DNA of 64,000 bases, taken from contig JACKGY010000006.1 of assembly GCA_020639295.1 (NCBI GenBank), positions 248,001 to 312,000 on the forward strand, read 5' to 3'. The notes beneath the pieces were generated by a model. It was given only the letters and a program-made list of their open reading frames with translations, did not search any database and was not told the origin of the DNA. The stretch is from Planctomycetota bacterium. Lineage in GTDB: Bacteria > Planctomycetota > GCA-002687715 > DRQF01. Position 1 is the first letter of the stretch. The number at the start of each line of letters is the position of its first letter. Of this stretch, positions 31,659 through 42,204 are shown piece after piece. Made by a program: the position numbers and the translations under genes.

Positions 31659-33917
31659 TCAGCGGAGCAGGCTGGCGGGCTCCGCGAGGCGACTGACCTC
31701 CTGGGCGACGATGCCGTCGAAGGTGCGCCGCGCGATCTCGTAGCGGTAGAGCTGCATCGCGTAGCTGCGATGGGCCCGCGGATCGGTCTGCTCCTCACCC
31801 TCGTGGAGCAGCCGGACGACGTGCCAGCCCTCGGGGCTCTGGATCGGTTCGCTCACCTGGCCGATCGAGAGGTTCGACACGGCAAGCCCGAAGTCACGGC
31901 CGTAGATCTCGTTCCACCAGGGCTGGGGACCACCGGCGGTCTGATTGCTCCAGATGCTGCCGGTGAACCGCGGCACGTCCTGGATCACCTCGGGCTTCTT
32001 GCCGGCCCGGAGGTCGGCCACCAGCTGCTCCGCCTTGCGATGGGCGACCGCAGCACGCCCACCATCCAGGCCGTAGCCGCGGAAGGGATCGGTGGTCGGG
32101 AAGAACCAGTGATCGAAGACCAGCGGGCGGCGCTTGGTGACGTTCTCGAGCATGAAGCGCTCGATCTCCGGCCCGCTCGGGGCCTGGACCACGCTCTGGA
32201 TCACCTGGGCGACCCGGATCGAATCCTGGAGCTGGACCCGGCTCACGCCGGTCATCTGCGCCATGGCGACGAAGGGTGCCGCGAAGCTGCTGGCCTCTTC
32301 GTGCCAGTGCTCGCCCCGCTTCTCGAGCCAGGTGCTGAGCAGGCGACGCTCGGCCTGGTTGCGCATCAGCCGGTCCATCTCGCTCACCCGCATGAGCTGG
32401 CGCAACCGCGCCCAGGCCCTGGCCCGCGAGATGTCCAGGGACTTGCCCCGGTAGCGCAGCTCGAAGGCGGTGTCCTCCTGATCGCCACCACGACGCAGCT
32501 CCAGACCACGGGCGAGCTGCGGCCAGATCCTCTGCCGGACCACCGCAACCGGCTCGTTCTTGTATTCCTGCCCCGCGAGCCGCAGACGCTCGCGATCGAT
32601 GGCCAGGAGCCCGGCGATCTGCCGGGAACGGGTCTGCATGGCCTCCTCGGCCCGGAGTGGCAGGACCTGGGTCAGCTCGTCGCCGCGGACGAAGGTCATC
32701 GCGTCGTACTGGTCGGACTGGCTGGGGCTGATGCCGAGTTCGGCGAGTTCGACGTCGACGACGAAGCTCACCGCCATCATCTCGATCAGGTCGTACTTGT
32801 AGACCCGCAGGGCCTCGGTGACCACGTCGCCCCGATTGAGCTGCTCGCCGGGCAGCCGCATCACCGGCTGATCGGCGTCGGCGAGGAAGCTGTCGACCCG
32901 CCAGATCGTGCGCAGGTTGGCGGCGATGTCGGTGAGCGAGCTCTCGGCCACGGTCATCGCGCTCTCCGGCCCGACGATGCCGAGCTGTCCCTTGGAGATC
33001 CGCACCGGACCCTGCGGGCTCTCGAAATTCGCCCAGCTCCGATCCTTGACGCGGACCAGGACGATCTGGCCCAGCGAGCTCTCCAGCGCCGGCTGCGGCG
33101 CGCCGAGCGAGGCGCTGGCGATCATCATCTCGCCGCGGCCCTGGAGCTTGCCGCGATGGCCCTTGTCGGTCTCCACCGACATCGCCGCGGACAGACGCGA
33201 GAAGTCGTACTGGATGCCGCCCTCGAGGACGCGCAGCGACAGCGGCCCGCCGGGCGTGGTCCGGACCACGCGCAGGCGGCTCAGGGGCAGGAGCACCACC
33301 CGGCCTTCGCCGTGCCGCATCTGCAGGAGGGCCATCTCCTCGGCGTCGGTCGTGATCTCGTCGCCGATTCGGATCGGTCGCCCGACCTTGTTCCGCGGCG
33401 GCTCCGGCATGGCGTCGAGCCGGGGATCGGCGGAGCAGGGCATGACCGCGACCTCGCCCACCAGGGCGGGGTCGATGATCGGCCCGTGCCGCTCGTTCGT
33501 CGGTTCGATCGTCGTGCTCCAGAGCAGGAAGGCGATCAGGAGGAGACTGGCGGCCAGGCCGGTCAGCCGCCTCACCTTCGGAGTCAGGAGCCGCCGGCGC
33601 GGCGGGCCGATCCGGCCTTCCGCGCGAGCCTGATGCAGGACGGTGCTGGCGAGATCGGCACGGTAGTGCCGGCGCTGCTCCAGCTCCGGACGGCGGAAGA
33701 CGCGATCGAGCACCGAGCCGGCGACGTCGTGCTCGGCGATCTCCGTGGCGAAGGAGCGCAGGAGCGACTGCTCGAAGCGGAGATCGGCGCGCGCCCGGGC
33801 GGCGTCCTCACCGGGACCGGTGAGGTACTGCTCCAGCATCCGCCGGTCGTCCTCGGAGAGCTCGCCGAGAACGTAGCGTTCCAGCAGGCGCTCGATGTTG
33901 CCGCTCTGCTCGCTCAC
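31659..33917 (-). CDS. Anti-sigma/FecR-like/parvulin fusion membrane protein
   Basis: The 752-aa protein is coupled to the ECF sigma gene by an ATGA overlap. Residues 1-90 are a helical cytoplasmic part beginning SEQSGNIERLLERYVLGELSEDD, like anti-sigma N-termini but without zinc ligands. A membrane segment lies at about 118-137 (TGLAASLLLIAFLLW). Next comes a FecR-like beta region (GRPIRIGDEITTDAEEMALLQMRHGEGRVVLLPLSRLRV). A long helical SurA-like stretch follows, and near the end a PpiC/parvulin prolyl-isomerase segment FGLAVSNLSIGQVSEPIQSPEGWHVVRLL. A predicted logic is that the periplasmic chaperone-like part senses misfolded or ligand proteins and the cytoplasmic part controls sigma. FecR and anti-sigma domain limits are my reading and not certain. 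Confidence 0.68.
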   Translation of the reverse strand: MSEQSGNIERLLERYVLGELSEDDRRMLEQYLTGPGEDAARARADLRFEQSLLRSFATEIAEHDVAGSVLDRVFRRPELEQRRHYRADLASTVLHQARAEGRIGPPRRRLLTPKVRRLTGLAASLLLIAFLLWSTTIEPTNERHGPIIDPALVGEVAVMPCSADPRLDAMPEPPRNKVGRPIRIGDEITTDAEEMALLQMRHGEGRVVLLPLSRLRVVRTTPGGPLSLRVLEGGIQYDFSRLSAAMSVETDKGHRGKLQGRGEMMIASASLGAPQPALESSLGQIVLVRVKDRSWANFESPQGPVRISKGQLGIVGPESAMTVAESSLTDIAANLRTIWRVDSFLADADQPVMRLPGEQLNRGDVVTEALRVYKYDLIEMMAVSFVVDVELAELGISPSQSDQYDAMTFVRGDELTQVLPLRAEEAMQTRSRQIAGLLAIDRERLRLAGQEYKNEPVAVVRQRIWPQLARGLELRRGGDQEDTAFELRYRGKSLDISRARAWARLRQLMRVSEMDRLMRNQAERRLLSTWLEKRGEHWHEEASSFAAPFVAMAQMTGVSRVQLQDSIRVAQVIQSVVQAPSGPEIERFMLENVTKRRPLVFDHWFFPTTDPFRGYGLDGGRAAVAHRKAEQLVADLRAGKKPEVIQDVPRFTGSIWSNQTAGGPQPWWNEIYGRDFGLAVSNLSIGQVSEPIQSPEGWHVVRLLHEGEEQTDPRAHRSYAMQLYRYEIARRTFDGIVAQEVSRLAEPASLLR

Positions 33918-34468
33918 TTCAGGTTCTCACGTTCGAGGATCGGCAGGACGACCTCCTTCAGACGAGCCTTGGCCCGACGCATCAGCGCGTCCACGGCCAT
34001 GAAGGACAGCCCGAGCGTCTCGGCGATGTCCTCGTAGCTCATCTTGGCGAAGTAGCGCATGCGCAGGATCTCGCGGTAGCGACCCGGGAGGACCGCCAGG
34101 CCCTTCCGCATCGCGATCTCGATCGACTCCTTCTCGTCGTCCACGGGCTCGGGAGCGGCGGGCTCCTCGGCCTCGTCCAGGGCCCCGTGACCTCGTGCCC
34201 GGGCGGCCCAGAACTCCCGCACCACGTTGCGACAGATGCCCCGCAGCCAGGATGCGAATTTCGTGTGCTCCCGCAGCCGGTCCAGGCCCTTGTAGACCCG
34301 GAAGAAGACCTCCTGCCGGAGGTCGTTCAGCTCCTCGCGCTGACCCACCCGGTCGACCAGGAGGGCCGAGACCAGACGGTCATAACGCTCGACCAGGATG
34401 CGGAAGGCCCCCTGGTCGCCCGCGATCACCCGCAACAGCAGCTTGTCGTCGACGTCAGGTCCGGCCAT
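33914..34468 (-). CDS. ECF-type RNA polymerase sigma factor (second)
   Basis: With the ATG at 34468 the product has 184 aa; a TTG at 34534 would add 22 residues, and no strong ribosome site decides between them. Region 2 covers about residues 10-80 (DDKLLLRVIAGDQGAFRILVERYD... NDLRQEVFFRVYKGLDRLREHTKFASWLRGICRNVV) and region 4 about 120-175 (LAVLPGRYREILRMRYFAKMSYEDIAETLGLSFMAVDALMRRAKARLK). It differs clearly from the other ECF factor in this window. The downstream overlapping gene is a large membrane protein with a cytoplasmic anti-sigma-like head, so this factor is probably released by an envelope signal. Confidence 0.9.
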   Translation of the reverse strand: MAGPDVDDKLLLRVIAGDQGAFRILVERYDRLVSALLVDRVGQREELNDLRQEVFFRVYKGLDRLREHTKFASWLRGICRNVVREFWAARARGHGALDEAEEPAAPEPVDDEKESIEIAMRKGLAVLPGRYREILRMRYFAKMSYEDIAETLGLSFMAVDALMRRAKARLKEVVLPILERENLK

Positions 34469-34623
34469 GCCCTTCAGTGCCACTCCTGGGACGCTCTCGT
34501 CGCGAAAATCCCGATCTTCGCGGCGCTGGGCCAAGTCCGCTCCGATCCGGGACTTCGGCCACCCCCGAGGATACCCGAGTCACCCGGCGAGTTCACGACG
34601 GGACGGAAAGCCGGGGGTCGCGC

Positions 34624-36435
34624 TCAGTACAGGATCGGCAGGAAGATCGTGGACAGGACGATGAACAGCAGGGTCAGGGGCAGGCCGAGCCGGATGAAGT
34701 CGACGAAGCGGTAGCCGCCGGGGCCGTAGACCAGCAGGTTGGTGCTGTAGCCGATCGGGGTGAGGAAGCAGCAGCTGGCACCGAAGGCCACCGCCATGAC
34801 GAAGGGCAGGGCCGCCTCGGGCCGGACCACGCCACCCGCCCGCTCGGCGAAGGCGATGCCGGCCTCGTAGGCGAGCGGGGTCATCACCGCCGCGGCGGCG
34901 TTGTTCGACAGGAACTGGGTGAGCAGGGCCGTGAAGGTGACGATCCCGGCCAGGGCGAAGCGTTCGCCCAGGGGACCGCAGAGGGCGACCAGCTCGTGCC
35001 CGGCCAGCTGGGCCAGGCCGGTCTGCTCGCAGGCCGTGCCCAGGGCGATGGTGCCGCCGAGGAGGAAGAGCACGTCCCAGTCCAGCGCCGAGTAGGCCTG
35101 GTTGGCGGTCAGGCACCGGCCGATGACCATGATCAGGGCCGCCAGCAGGGCCGACACGTGGACGAAGCCGGGCGCGATCGCCGCCAGCACCACGAAGAAG
35201 AGGATCGCCGCCACCGCCACCGGCGCGCGATGGGAGTGCGAGATGGTCGACTCCACGCCCTCCACCAGGAGGAAGGCATCGGAGAACTTCAGATTGCGCA
35301 GGCTCTCCACCGGTCCCTGGACCAGGAGGGTGTCGCCGGGGCGAAGGCGCAGCTCCTCGACCTTCTCGCGGAGATGCGAGCCATGGCGCTGGACCGCGAT
35401 CACGGCCAGGCCGTAGCGTTCGTGGAAGCCGACGTCCATGACCCGCTGATCGACCCAGCGCGAGCCCGGCTTGACCACCACCTCGGCGATGCTCACCGCC
35501 ACGCGGCGGGTGTTGTCGGTCTCGGCCCCGCTCTTCAGCGGGGCGACGATGCCCTCCCCTTCCAACCGCATCACCTCGACGATCGCGGTCGGGTCGCCCT
35601 TGATCAGCAGGAAGTCACCGGCCTCCAGCACGGTCGCGGGCAGGGCGGCGTGGATGACGTCGTCGCGCACGAGCTGGAGCACGCGCATGCGCCGCCCGCG
35701 CGGCGGAAAGACCTCGCCGATGCTGCGGCCGACGTGTCGAGAGCCCTCGACGATGTGCACCTCGGTCATGTAGTCCGGTGCCGGTCCGGTGCTCGAACCG
35801 AGTCCCAGCGAGGCCCGCTCCGGCAGGAGCCGTTCGCCGAAGAAGAGGATCAACGCGAAACCGGCCAGGGCCAGGATGATCCCCATCGGGAAGAAGTCGA
35901 ACATCTGCAGCGAGAGATGCCGCGACACGCTGGCCGAGACCACGATGTTGGTCGAGGTGCCGATCTTGGTGCACAGGCCACCCAGGATGGAGACGAAGCT
36001 CAGCGGGATCAGGAGCTTCGAGGGCGGCCGCTTGGCCTTGGCCGCGATGCCCAGCATGACCGGCATGAAGATCAGGACCAGCGGGGTGTTGTTCATGAAG
36101 GCCGAGGCCACCATGACGAAGACCAGCAGCATCACCGCGCTGCGCGCCGGCGACCGGCCATCGGCGAGGAAGCGGTTGGAGACCAGACCGACCGCGCCGG
36201 TGCGCTGGACGCCGGCCGAGATGACGAACATTCCGGCGACGGCGAGCACGGCGGGGTTGATCAGCCCGGAGAAGGCCTGGGCGTGATCGATGACGTAGCC
36301 CTCGAGCACGACGTTCCCGAGCAGGAGTGCGGCGATACAGCACAGGCCGGTGATGCCGGGCGGCAGGGCCTCGCGGACCAGCAGCGCGAAGGTGCCGGCC
36401 AACACGATGATGACCCAGATCTGCTCGCTGCTCAT
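34624..36435 (-). CDS. SLC13/DASS-type permease with two TrkA-C domains
   Basis: An open frame runs far upstream, but the start with GGAG 5 nt before ATG 36435 gives 603 aa matching the family. The membrane part has NTPLVLIFMPVMLGIA and TKIGTSTNIVVSASV in the first half and LSNNAAAAVMTPLAYEAG and LTPIGYSTNLLVYGPGGY in the second, the repeated SNT/STN signatures of divalent-anion/Na+ symporters. Between the halves are two regulatory TrkA-C (RCK-C) domains (DYMTEVHIVEGSRHVGRSIGEV... and VVVKPGSRWVDQRVMDVGF). Members carry sulfate, dicarboxylates or other anions. Substrate is not evident. It is divergent from the ABC exporter gene 189 nt away. Confidence 0.88.
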   Translation of the reverse strand: MSSEQIWVIIVLAGTFALLVREALPPGITGLCCIAALLLGNVVLEGYVIDHAQAFSGLINPAVLAVAGMFVISAGVQRTGAVGLVSNRFLADGRSPARSAVMLLVFVMVASAFMNNTPLVLIFMPVMLGIAAKAKRPPSKLLIPLSFVSILGGLCTKIGTSTNIVVSASVSRHLSLQMFDFFPMGIILALAGFALILFFGERLLPERASLGLGSSTGPAPDYMTEVHIVEGSRHVGRSIGEVFPPRGRRMRVLQLVRDDVIHAALPATVLEAGDFLLIKGDPTAIVEVMRLEGEGIVAPLKSGAETDNTRRVAVSIAEVVVKPGSRWVDQRVMDVGFHERYGLAVIAVQRHGSHLREKVEELRLRPGDTLLVQGPVESLRNLKFSDAFLLVEGVESTISHSHRAPVAVAAILFFVVLAAIAPGFVHVSALLAALIMVIGRCLTANQAYSALDWDVLFLLGGTIALGTACEQTGLAQLAGHELVALCGPLGERFALAGIVTFTALLTQFLSNNAAAAVMTPLAYEAGIAFAERAGGVVRPEAALPFVMAVAFGASCCFLTPIGYSTNLLVYGPGGYRFVDFIRLGLPLTLLFIVLSTIFLPILY

Positions 36436-36624
36436 CGCTGCTCCGTCCAGACCGCCGCGGGCCCGCATTCTACCACCCCGGAGCGGGGACCGGGGGGAGA
36501 GGAAAGGGCCGCACGCCTTGCGCCGGGGGCGCGGAGGCGTCAGCCTTGCGGGACCTCCCGACCGCGGGCCGCACCGGGCCTTCGGCGCGCGAGCTTGCCG
36601 GACGAAGGGGAACGCGGTCGAGAC

Positions 36625-38325
<1,701 letters not shown>

Positions 38326-38335
38326 GGCCGGAGGC

Positions 38336-39181
38336 TCAGGAGCCGAAACGCCCCAGAGCGCTGCCCATGGGATACCAGGCGCCGCTCTCGATCCCGGGCA
38401 GGAAGCGGAAGCCCTCGTCCTCGATCAGCAGCACGACCGTGGACCCGAGCTGGAAGATGCCCAGCTCGTCACCGCGCTCGCGCGCGATCGGTGGCTCGTG
38501 GCGCAGATGCCGCCGCGGACCACCACGATTGCTGACCAGCTCGTCGTAGGCGAGGGCGATCGAACCGACGTTGGTGGCCCCCACCATGGCCACCGCGACC
38601 GCGCCACGATCGGTCTCCAGCAGGCTGGTGACCCGCTCGTTGACCGCGAACAGGGCCGGGATGGTCCGGACGGCCGGCGGATTCACTGGCCAGAGCGTTC
38701 CCGGTTCGTAGAAGGTCGCGGCCACCGCGCCCTCGCGCGGGACGTGGATGCGATGGTAGTCGCGCGGCGAGAGGTAGAGCGTGATGAAGGAACCGCGCGC
38801 GAAGCGCCGAGCGCTCTCGGCGTCACCGAGCAGGGCCTCGGCGCCGTAGTCGATGCCCTTGGCCTGGACCAGCCGACCGGCCTCGATGCGGCCGAAGGCG
38901 CCGACCCGGCCATCGACCGGCGAGACCAGGAGATCGGGCTCCGCGGCGATCGGCCGGGCCCCGGGGAGGAGGCGACGGGTGAACATCGCCAGGAGGCTCG
39001 GGTAGGCCTCGAAGTCGCGCTCGGCCTCGCTCAGGTCGAGATCGAAGCGGCGGGCGAACCAGCGCATGAAGGGCCGCACCAGGAAGCGCGGGCGTTCCCG
39101 ACGGGCGAGGAAGCCGAAGGCCCGGGAGATGAGGTTCCGGGGCAGGAATCGGAGGACGCGGATCGCGAGCGTATCGGCCAT
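38336..39181 (-). CDS. psd: Phosphatidylserine decarboxylase proenzyme
   Basis: The 281-aa protein (ATG 39181; the longer open frame upstream runs into repeats) has the full set of PSD motifs: LVSPVDGRVGAFG, the catalytic YHRIHVP, LFAVNERV and the self-cleavage site FQLGSTVVLLIED. There the Ser of GST becomes the pyruvoyl prosthetic group after cleavage between Gly and Ser. It converts phosphatidylserine to phosphatidylethanolamine at the inner membrane. The extended N-terminal region (FLPRNLISRAFGFLAR... FMRWFARRFDLDLSEAERDF) fits the bacterial type I enzyme. It converges with the ABC exporter gene with a 10-nt gap. No pssA gene is visible in the window. Confidence 0.93.
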   Translation of the reverse strand: MADTLAIRVLRFLPRNLISRAFGFLARRERPRFLVRPFMRWFARRFDLDLSEAERDFEAYPSLLAMFTRRLLPGARPIAAEPDLLVSPVDGRVGAFGRIEAGRLVQAKGIDYGAEALLGDAESARRFARGSFITLYLSPRDYHRIHVPREGAVAATFYEPGTLWPVNPPAVRTIPALFAVNERVTSLLETDRGAVAVAMVGATNVGSIALAYDELVSNRGGPRRHLRHEPPIARERGDELGIFQLGSTVVLLIEDEGFRFLPGIESGAWYPMGSALGRFGS

Positions 39182-39270
39182 GGCGGGGCATGATGCCCGC
39201 TCCACCTCCCCGCCACAACCTCGACCCCCTCGAGGCGTCGACGACCTGCGACCTCGGCCGACGCGCCGAT

Positions 39271-39615
39271 CGGACCGCGCAGCACTTGGACCGCGCAGCG
39301 CCAGCTGCGCAGAGGGAATGGGCAACGGCCTGGAGGAAGTGGCGGAGCAGGCGCTCCGCGGTCCCTACCGAGCGGCGCGCCACGGTCCGACGGAAACGGA
39401 CCACGCAGCGCCGGCTGCGCAGCCGAGACTCGACGGCTCCCCGGCGAAGAAGGCTAGGCCAGCCAGCGGCTGGCGCTCCGGTCGGACCGCGCAGCGCCCG
39501 CTGCGCCTCCGAGGCTCGACGGCCCTCGGCGACGACCAGACCGACCGGCGCCGAACGGTCGGCGCCCCGGAGCGCCGGCTGCCCAGCCGGCAGGACCGCC
39601 GGCCGCTGGCCGGCG
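39271..39615 (+). repeat. REP-like palindromic repeats, cluster 5 (upstream of RAYT)
   Basis: The cluster contains several GCGCAGC/GCTGCGC-type hairpins, a CTAG-preceded AGC hairpin at 39458-39474, the linker hairpin GCCGGCTG-CC-CAGCCGGC and a minus-oriented stem GCCGGCC-GCT-GGCCGGC at 39598-39614. The last lies about 50 nt before the transposase gene. The first part (about 39271-39420) is degenerate. The 484-nt gap between psd and the transposase holds no other feature I can support. Confidence 0.88.
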
Positions 39616-39665
39616 CCGTTCCGGATTCCGCGGTCCATTTCGCCAGCGCCAACGACCTGATCGAT

Positions 39666-40256
39666 GTGCGACGCATCGACAGATTGATCGGAGCCCCCCG
39701 TCATCGAGGCTACCTACCACATTTCAGCGATCGGTCCGTGACCCAGTTCCTGACCATCCGCCTGGCCGATAGCCTCCCGGCCGAGGTTCTGCGCCGGCTC
39801 CACCTGGAACCATCACCACGGAAACGCCGGCGGACGGCGGAGAGGCTCCTCGATGCCAGCCATGGGAGCTGCCTACTTGCGCGACCCGCATGCGCCGACG
39901 TCGTCGAGCAGGCCTTGTTCCGGCGCTCGGGTCAGGACCTGCACCTCCTTGCCTGGGTGGTGATGCCGAATCACGTTCACGCCCTCTTCGAGGTGATCGG
40001 AACCAAGTCCCTGGCCCGGATCGTCCACGGCTTCAAGACCTGGACCGCCCGACGGATCAACGCTCTCGCGGGTCGTAGCGGCAGGCTGTGGCAACGCGAC
40101 TACTTCGATCGACAGGCCCTTGACCCCGCCGAGACGGCGCGCTTCCGCATCTACATCGAAGCCAATCCGGTGAAGGCCGGTTTCTGCAACTCACCAGAAG
40201 ACTGGCGCTACTCGAGTGCCTGGGCGAGACATGAAGGCCTCCTGGCCCCGGATTGA
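39666..40256 (+). CDS. REP-associated tyrosine transposase (RAYT, Y1_Tnp fold)
   Basis: The 196-aa protein (if GTG 39666 is the start; TTG 39684 is also possible and neither has a clear ribosome site) has the single-domain HUH nuclease layout: an N-terminal strand YLPHFSDRSVTQFLTIRLADSLP, the HUH motif in MPNHVHAL with codons for His-Val-His at 39972-39980, and the likely nucleophile Tyr (codon 40101-40103) in WQRDYFDR. It ends with the RAYT-type helix YIEANPVKAGF. RAYTs are domesticated relatives of IS200/IS605 transposases that bind and cut REP hairpins. Clusters of matching hairpins lie on both sides (39598-39614 and from 40264), so the substrate is probably this repeat family. Confidence 0.9.
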   Translation: MRRIDRLIGAPRHRGYLPHFSDRSVTQFLTIRLADSLPAEVLRRLHLEPSPRKRRRTAERLLDASHGSCLLARPACADVVEQALFRRSGQDLHLLAWVVMPNHVHALFEVIGTKSLARIVHGFKTWTARRINALAGRSGRLWQRDYFDRQALDPAETARFRIYIEANPVKAGFCNSPEDWRYSSAWARHEGLLAPD

Positions 40257-40263
40257 CGGGCCG

Positions 40264-40515
40264 ACCAGCGCTCGACGAGCCGGTCGGACCGCGCAGCGCC
40301 GGCTGCGCAGCCGAGATTCGACGGCTCCCGGGCGAAGAAAGCTAGGCCAGCCAGCGGCTGGCGCTCCGAGCGCTCGACGCGCCGAGCGGACCACGCAGCG
40401 CCGGCTGCGCAGCCGAGACTCGACGGCTCCCGGGCGAAGAAAGCTAGGCCAGCCAGCGGCTGGCCTTCCGGAGCGCCGGCTGCCCAGCCGGCAGGACCGC
40501 CGGCCGCTGGCCGGC
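40264..40515 (+). repeat. REP-like palindromic repeats, cluster 6 (downstream of RAYT)
   Basis: It begins a few bases after the transposase stop. Two CTAG-preceded AGC hairpins lie at 40346-40362 and 40448-40464, each following a GCGCAGC/GCTGCGC-type hairpin and a spacer GACTCGACGGCTCC like that of cluster 5. The linker hairpin and a minus-oriented GCCGGCC-GCT-GGCCGGC stem (40499-40515) close the array. Clusters 5 and 6 share this variant spacer, so they are closer to each other than to clusters 1 and 2. Confidence 0.92.
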
Positions 40516-40545
40516 GCCTCGTCGGCACGCCCGAGGGAGGCGGGC

Positions 40546-42204
40546 TCAGGCGATCGGTAGGCGGAGGCGGAAGCAGGCGCCGCGGGGACTCGGCAGGAGT
40601 TCGAGATCGCCGCCCTGGGCACGGGCGAGACCACGGGCCAGCGCGAGGCCGAGGCCGACGCCGGGGGCCGCGCCGGCTTCCTGAGCCCGGGCCCGCCGGA
40701 AGGGCTCGAAGATCGCGCGACGTTCGGCCACCGGAACGCCCGGACCGCGATCGGTCACCAGGAGCTGGAGCTGGTCACCCTCCAGGACCAGCCGCACCTG
40801 CAGCAGGGCTTCCTCGCCGCGGCCGTACTTGGCGGCGTTGTCGGCGAGGTTGACCAGGATCTGCTCGACCGTCTGCACGTCCACCAGGAGCCGCCGGTCG
40901 ACGTCGTCGCCCAGGTCGAAATCGAGCTCCATGTCGGCGGCCTGGACGGCGCGGCCGAGCGGCACCAGCAGCCGGTCGCCCAGCTCGGCAAGGCTGAGTT
41001 CCTCGCGCCGCGCCTGGGCGCGACCCTCCTCCAGCCGGGCGTAGAGCAGGACGCTCTCCACGACGCGGGCGAGCCGTTCCGATTCCTCCTCCAGCGTGGC
41101 GAGATAGGTCTGCCGCCGGCCCTCATCGGGCACCATGCCGCGGGCGAGCATCTGCGCGTACATGCGGAAGGTGGTGAGCGGCGTCCGCAGCTCGTGGGTC
41201 ACGGTCGACACGAAACGCGCCCGCCGTTCACTCAGCGAAGTGGCGGCGCGCAGGACGAAGGCGGTGGTGAGCAGGGCCAGCGCCACCGCGGCCCAGGCGA
41301 TCCCGAGGGTGGTGAGGAAGGAGGGGTCGAGCGCGCCGCCCTCATCCGCGAGCGGCGGCGCCTGCAGGCGGATGGGCAAGGTGGCGAGCACGCTCTCACC
41401 CGGCCGGGCCGGTTCGCGCTGCGGCCGCAACTCGACCCCCGGCAGGACCTCGCTCAGCTCCGCCGTCAGCCAGGCCTCGAGCCGTTCGCGATCGAGCAGC
41501 ACGAACTGGAAGACCTCCGGTTCGGCAGCCCGGCGGACCAGGGCGAGCTCGCCGGGACCACCATCGCGACGATCGAGCCAGACGGCGCCGAAGGGCTCGA
41601 TGCTGGCGCGCGGCAGGCCGGGGACGACGTTGGCGAAGTTGCTCATGGGGTTGAGCGCGTTGGCCCGGCTCTGCTGGAGCTGCCGGCCCGGCAGGTCGTT
41701 GTAGGCGGTGTTGTCCTCGACCGGGATCGAGGCGCCGTTGCGCAGCCAGGGATCGCCCAGATCGACGAGCACGGAGCTGGCGGCGACCAGGGCCTCGGGC
41801 CGATCGGGGAGCACGAGGGCCGCCACCAGCTCGCCCGGTCCGGCACCGAGATCGGCGGGCAGGCACCAGTCGCCGTGCCCGCCGTCCGGCTGCTCGAGCC
41901 GCAGCCGGCCATCGCGTCGCCAGGCGAAACGCAGGCGACCGAAGCCCCCGTCGGCGAGACCCTCCGGGTCGAACCCGGCCTCGACCGCGATCGCCCGACC
42001 GGTCTCGAAGGCCACCATCGGCGCCAGGCTGAAATCGAGCTGCCAGAGTGCGAGGCGCTCGCGATCCTGACGCTGGCGCAGGGCCTCGGCCCGATGCTTG
42101 GCGCGCGCCGCGCCGACCAGCACGCGGCTCACCTGCAGCATCGCCGCGAGGACGAGCAGGGCGGCCAGGGCGTAGCCCAGCCACACGCGCCGGCCCCGCC
42201 TCAT
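40546..42204 (-). CDS. Membrane sensor histidine kinase
   Basis: The ATG at 42204 overlaps the response-regulator stop (ATGA); the open frame continues upstream only as a shadow. The 552-aa protein has TM1 at about 7-30 and TM2 at about 297-320, enclosing a 265-residue extracytoplasmic sensor domain of no recognised family. Then comes the H-box FVSTVTHELRTPLTTFRMYAQ (phospho-acceptor H337). The ATPase boxes are N (LVNLADNAAKYG), G1 (DRGPGVPV), F (FEPFRRA) and G2 (GVGLGLALARGLA). The cytoplasmic part follows TM2 without an obvious HAMP linker. It phosphorylates the OmpR-type regulator encoded just upstream. The signal cannot be inferred; the neighbour downstream of the pair's promoter side is an exported DUF4139-like protein. 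Confidence 0.88.
   Translation of the reverse strand: MRRGRRVWLGYALAALLVLAAMLQVSRVLVGAARAKHRAEALRQRQDRERLALWQLDFSLAPMVAFETGRAIAVEAGFDPEGLADGGFGRLRFAWRRDGRLRLEQPDGGHGDWCLPADLGAGPGELVAALVLPDRPEALVAASSVLVDLGDPWLRNGASIPVEDNTAYNDLPGRQLQQSRANALNPMSNFANVVPGLPRASIEPFGAVWLDRRDGGPGELALVRRAAEPEVFQFVLLDRERLEAWLTAELSEVLPGVELRPQREPARPGESVLATLPIRLQAPPLADEGGALDPSFLTTLGIAWAAVALALLTTAFVLRAATSLSERRARFVSTVTHELRTPLTTFRMYAQMLARGMVPDEGRRQTYLATLEEESERLARVVESVLLYARLEEGRAQARREELSLAELGDRLLVPLGRAVQAADMELDFDLGDDVDRRLLVDVQTVEQILVNLADNAAKYGRGEEALLQVRLVLEGDQLQLLVTDRGPGVPVAERRAIFEPFRRARAQEAGAAPGVGLGLALARGLARAQGGDLELLPSPRGACFRLRLPIA

Noticed and set aside
34195..36624. Long N-terminal extension of the ABC exporter frame
   Set aside because: It crosses the oppositely coded SLC13 permease and sigma genes; the family N-terminus begins at ATG 36625.
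39066..39665. Extended start of the RAYT frame
   Set aside because: The extension reads through repeat cluster 5 and the antisense start of psd; conserved RAYT sequence begins near GYLPHF.
40448..40545. Rho-independent terminator after the histidine kinase gene
   Set aside because: The hairpins there are members of the dispersed repeat family and lack a T tract, though they could still stop transcription.
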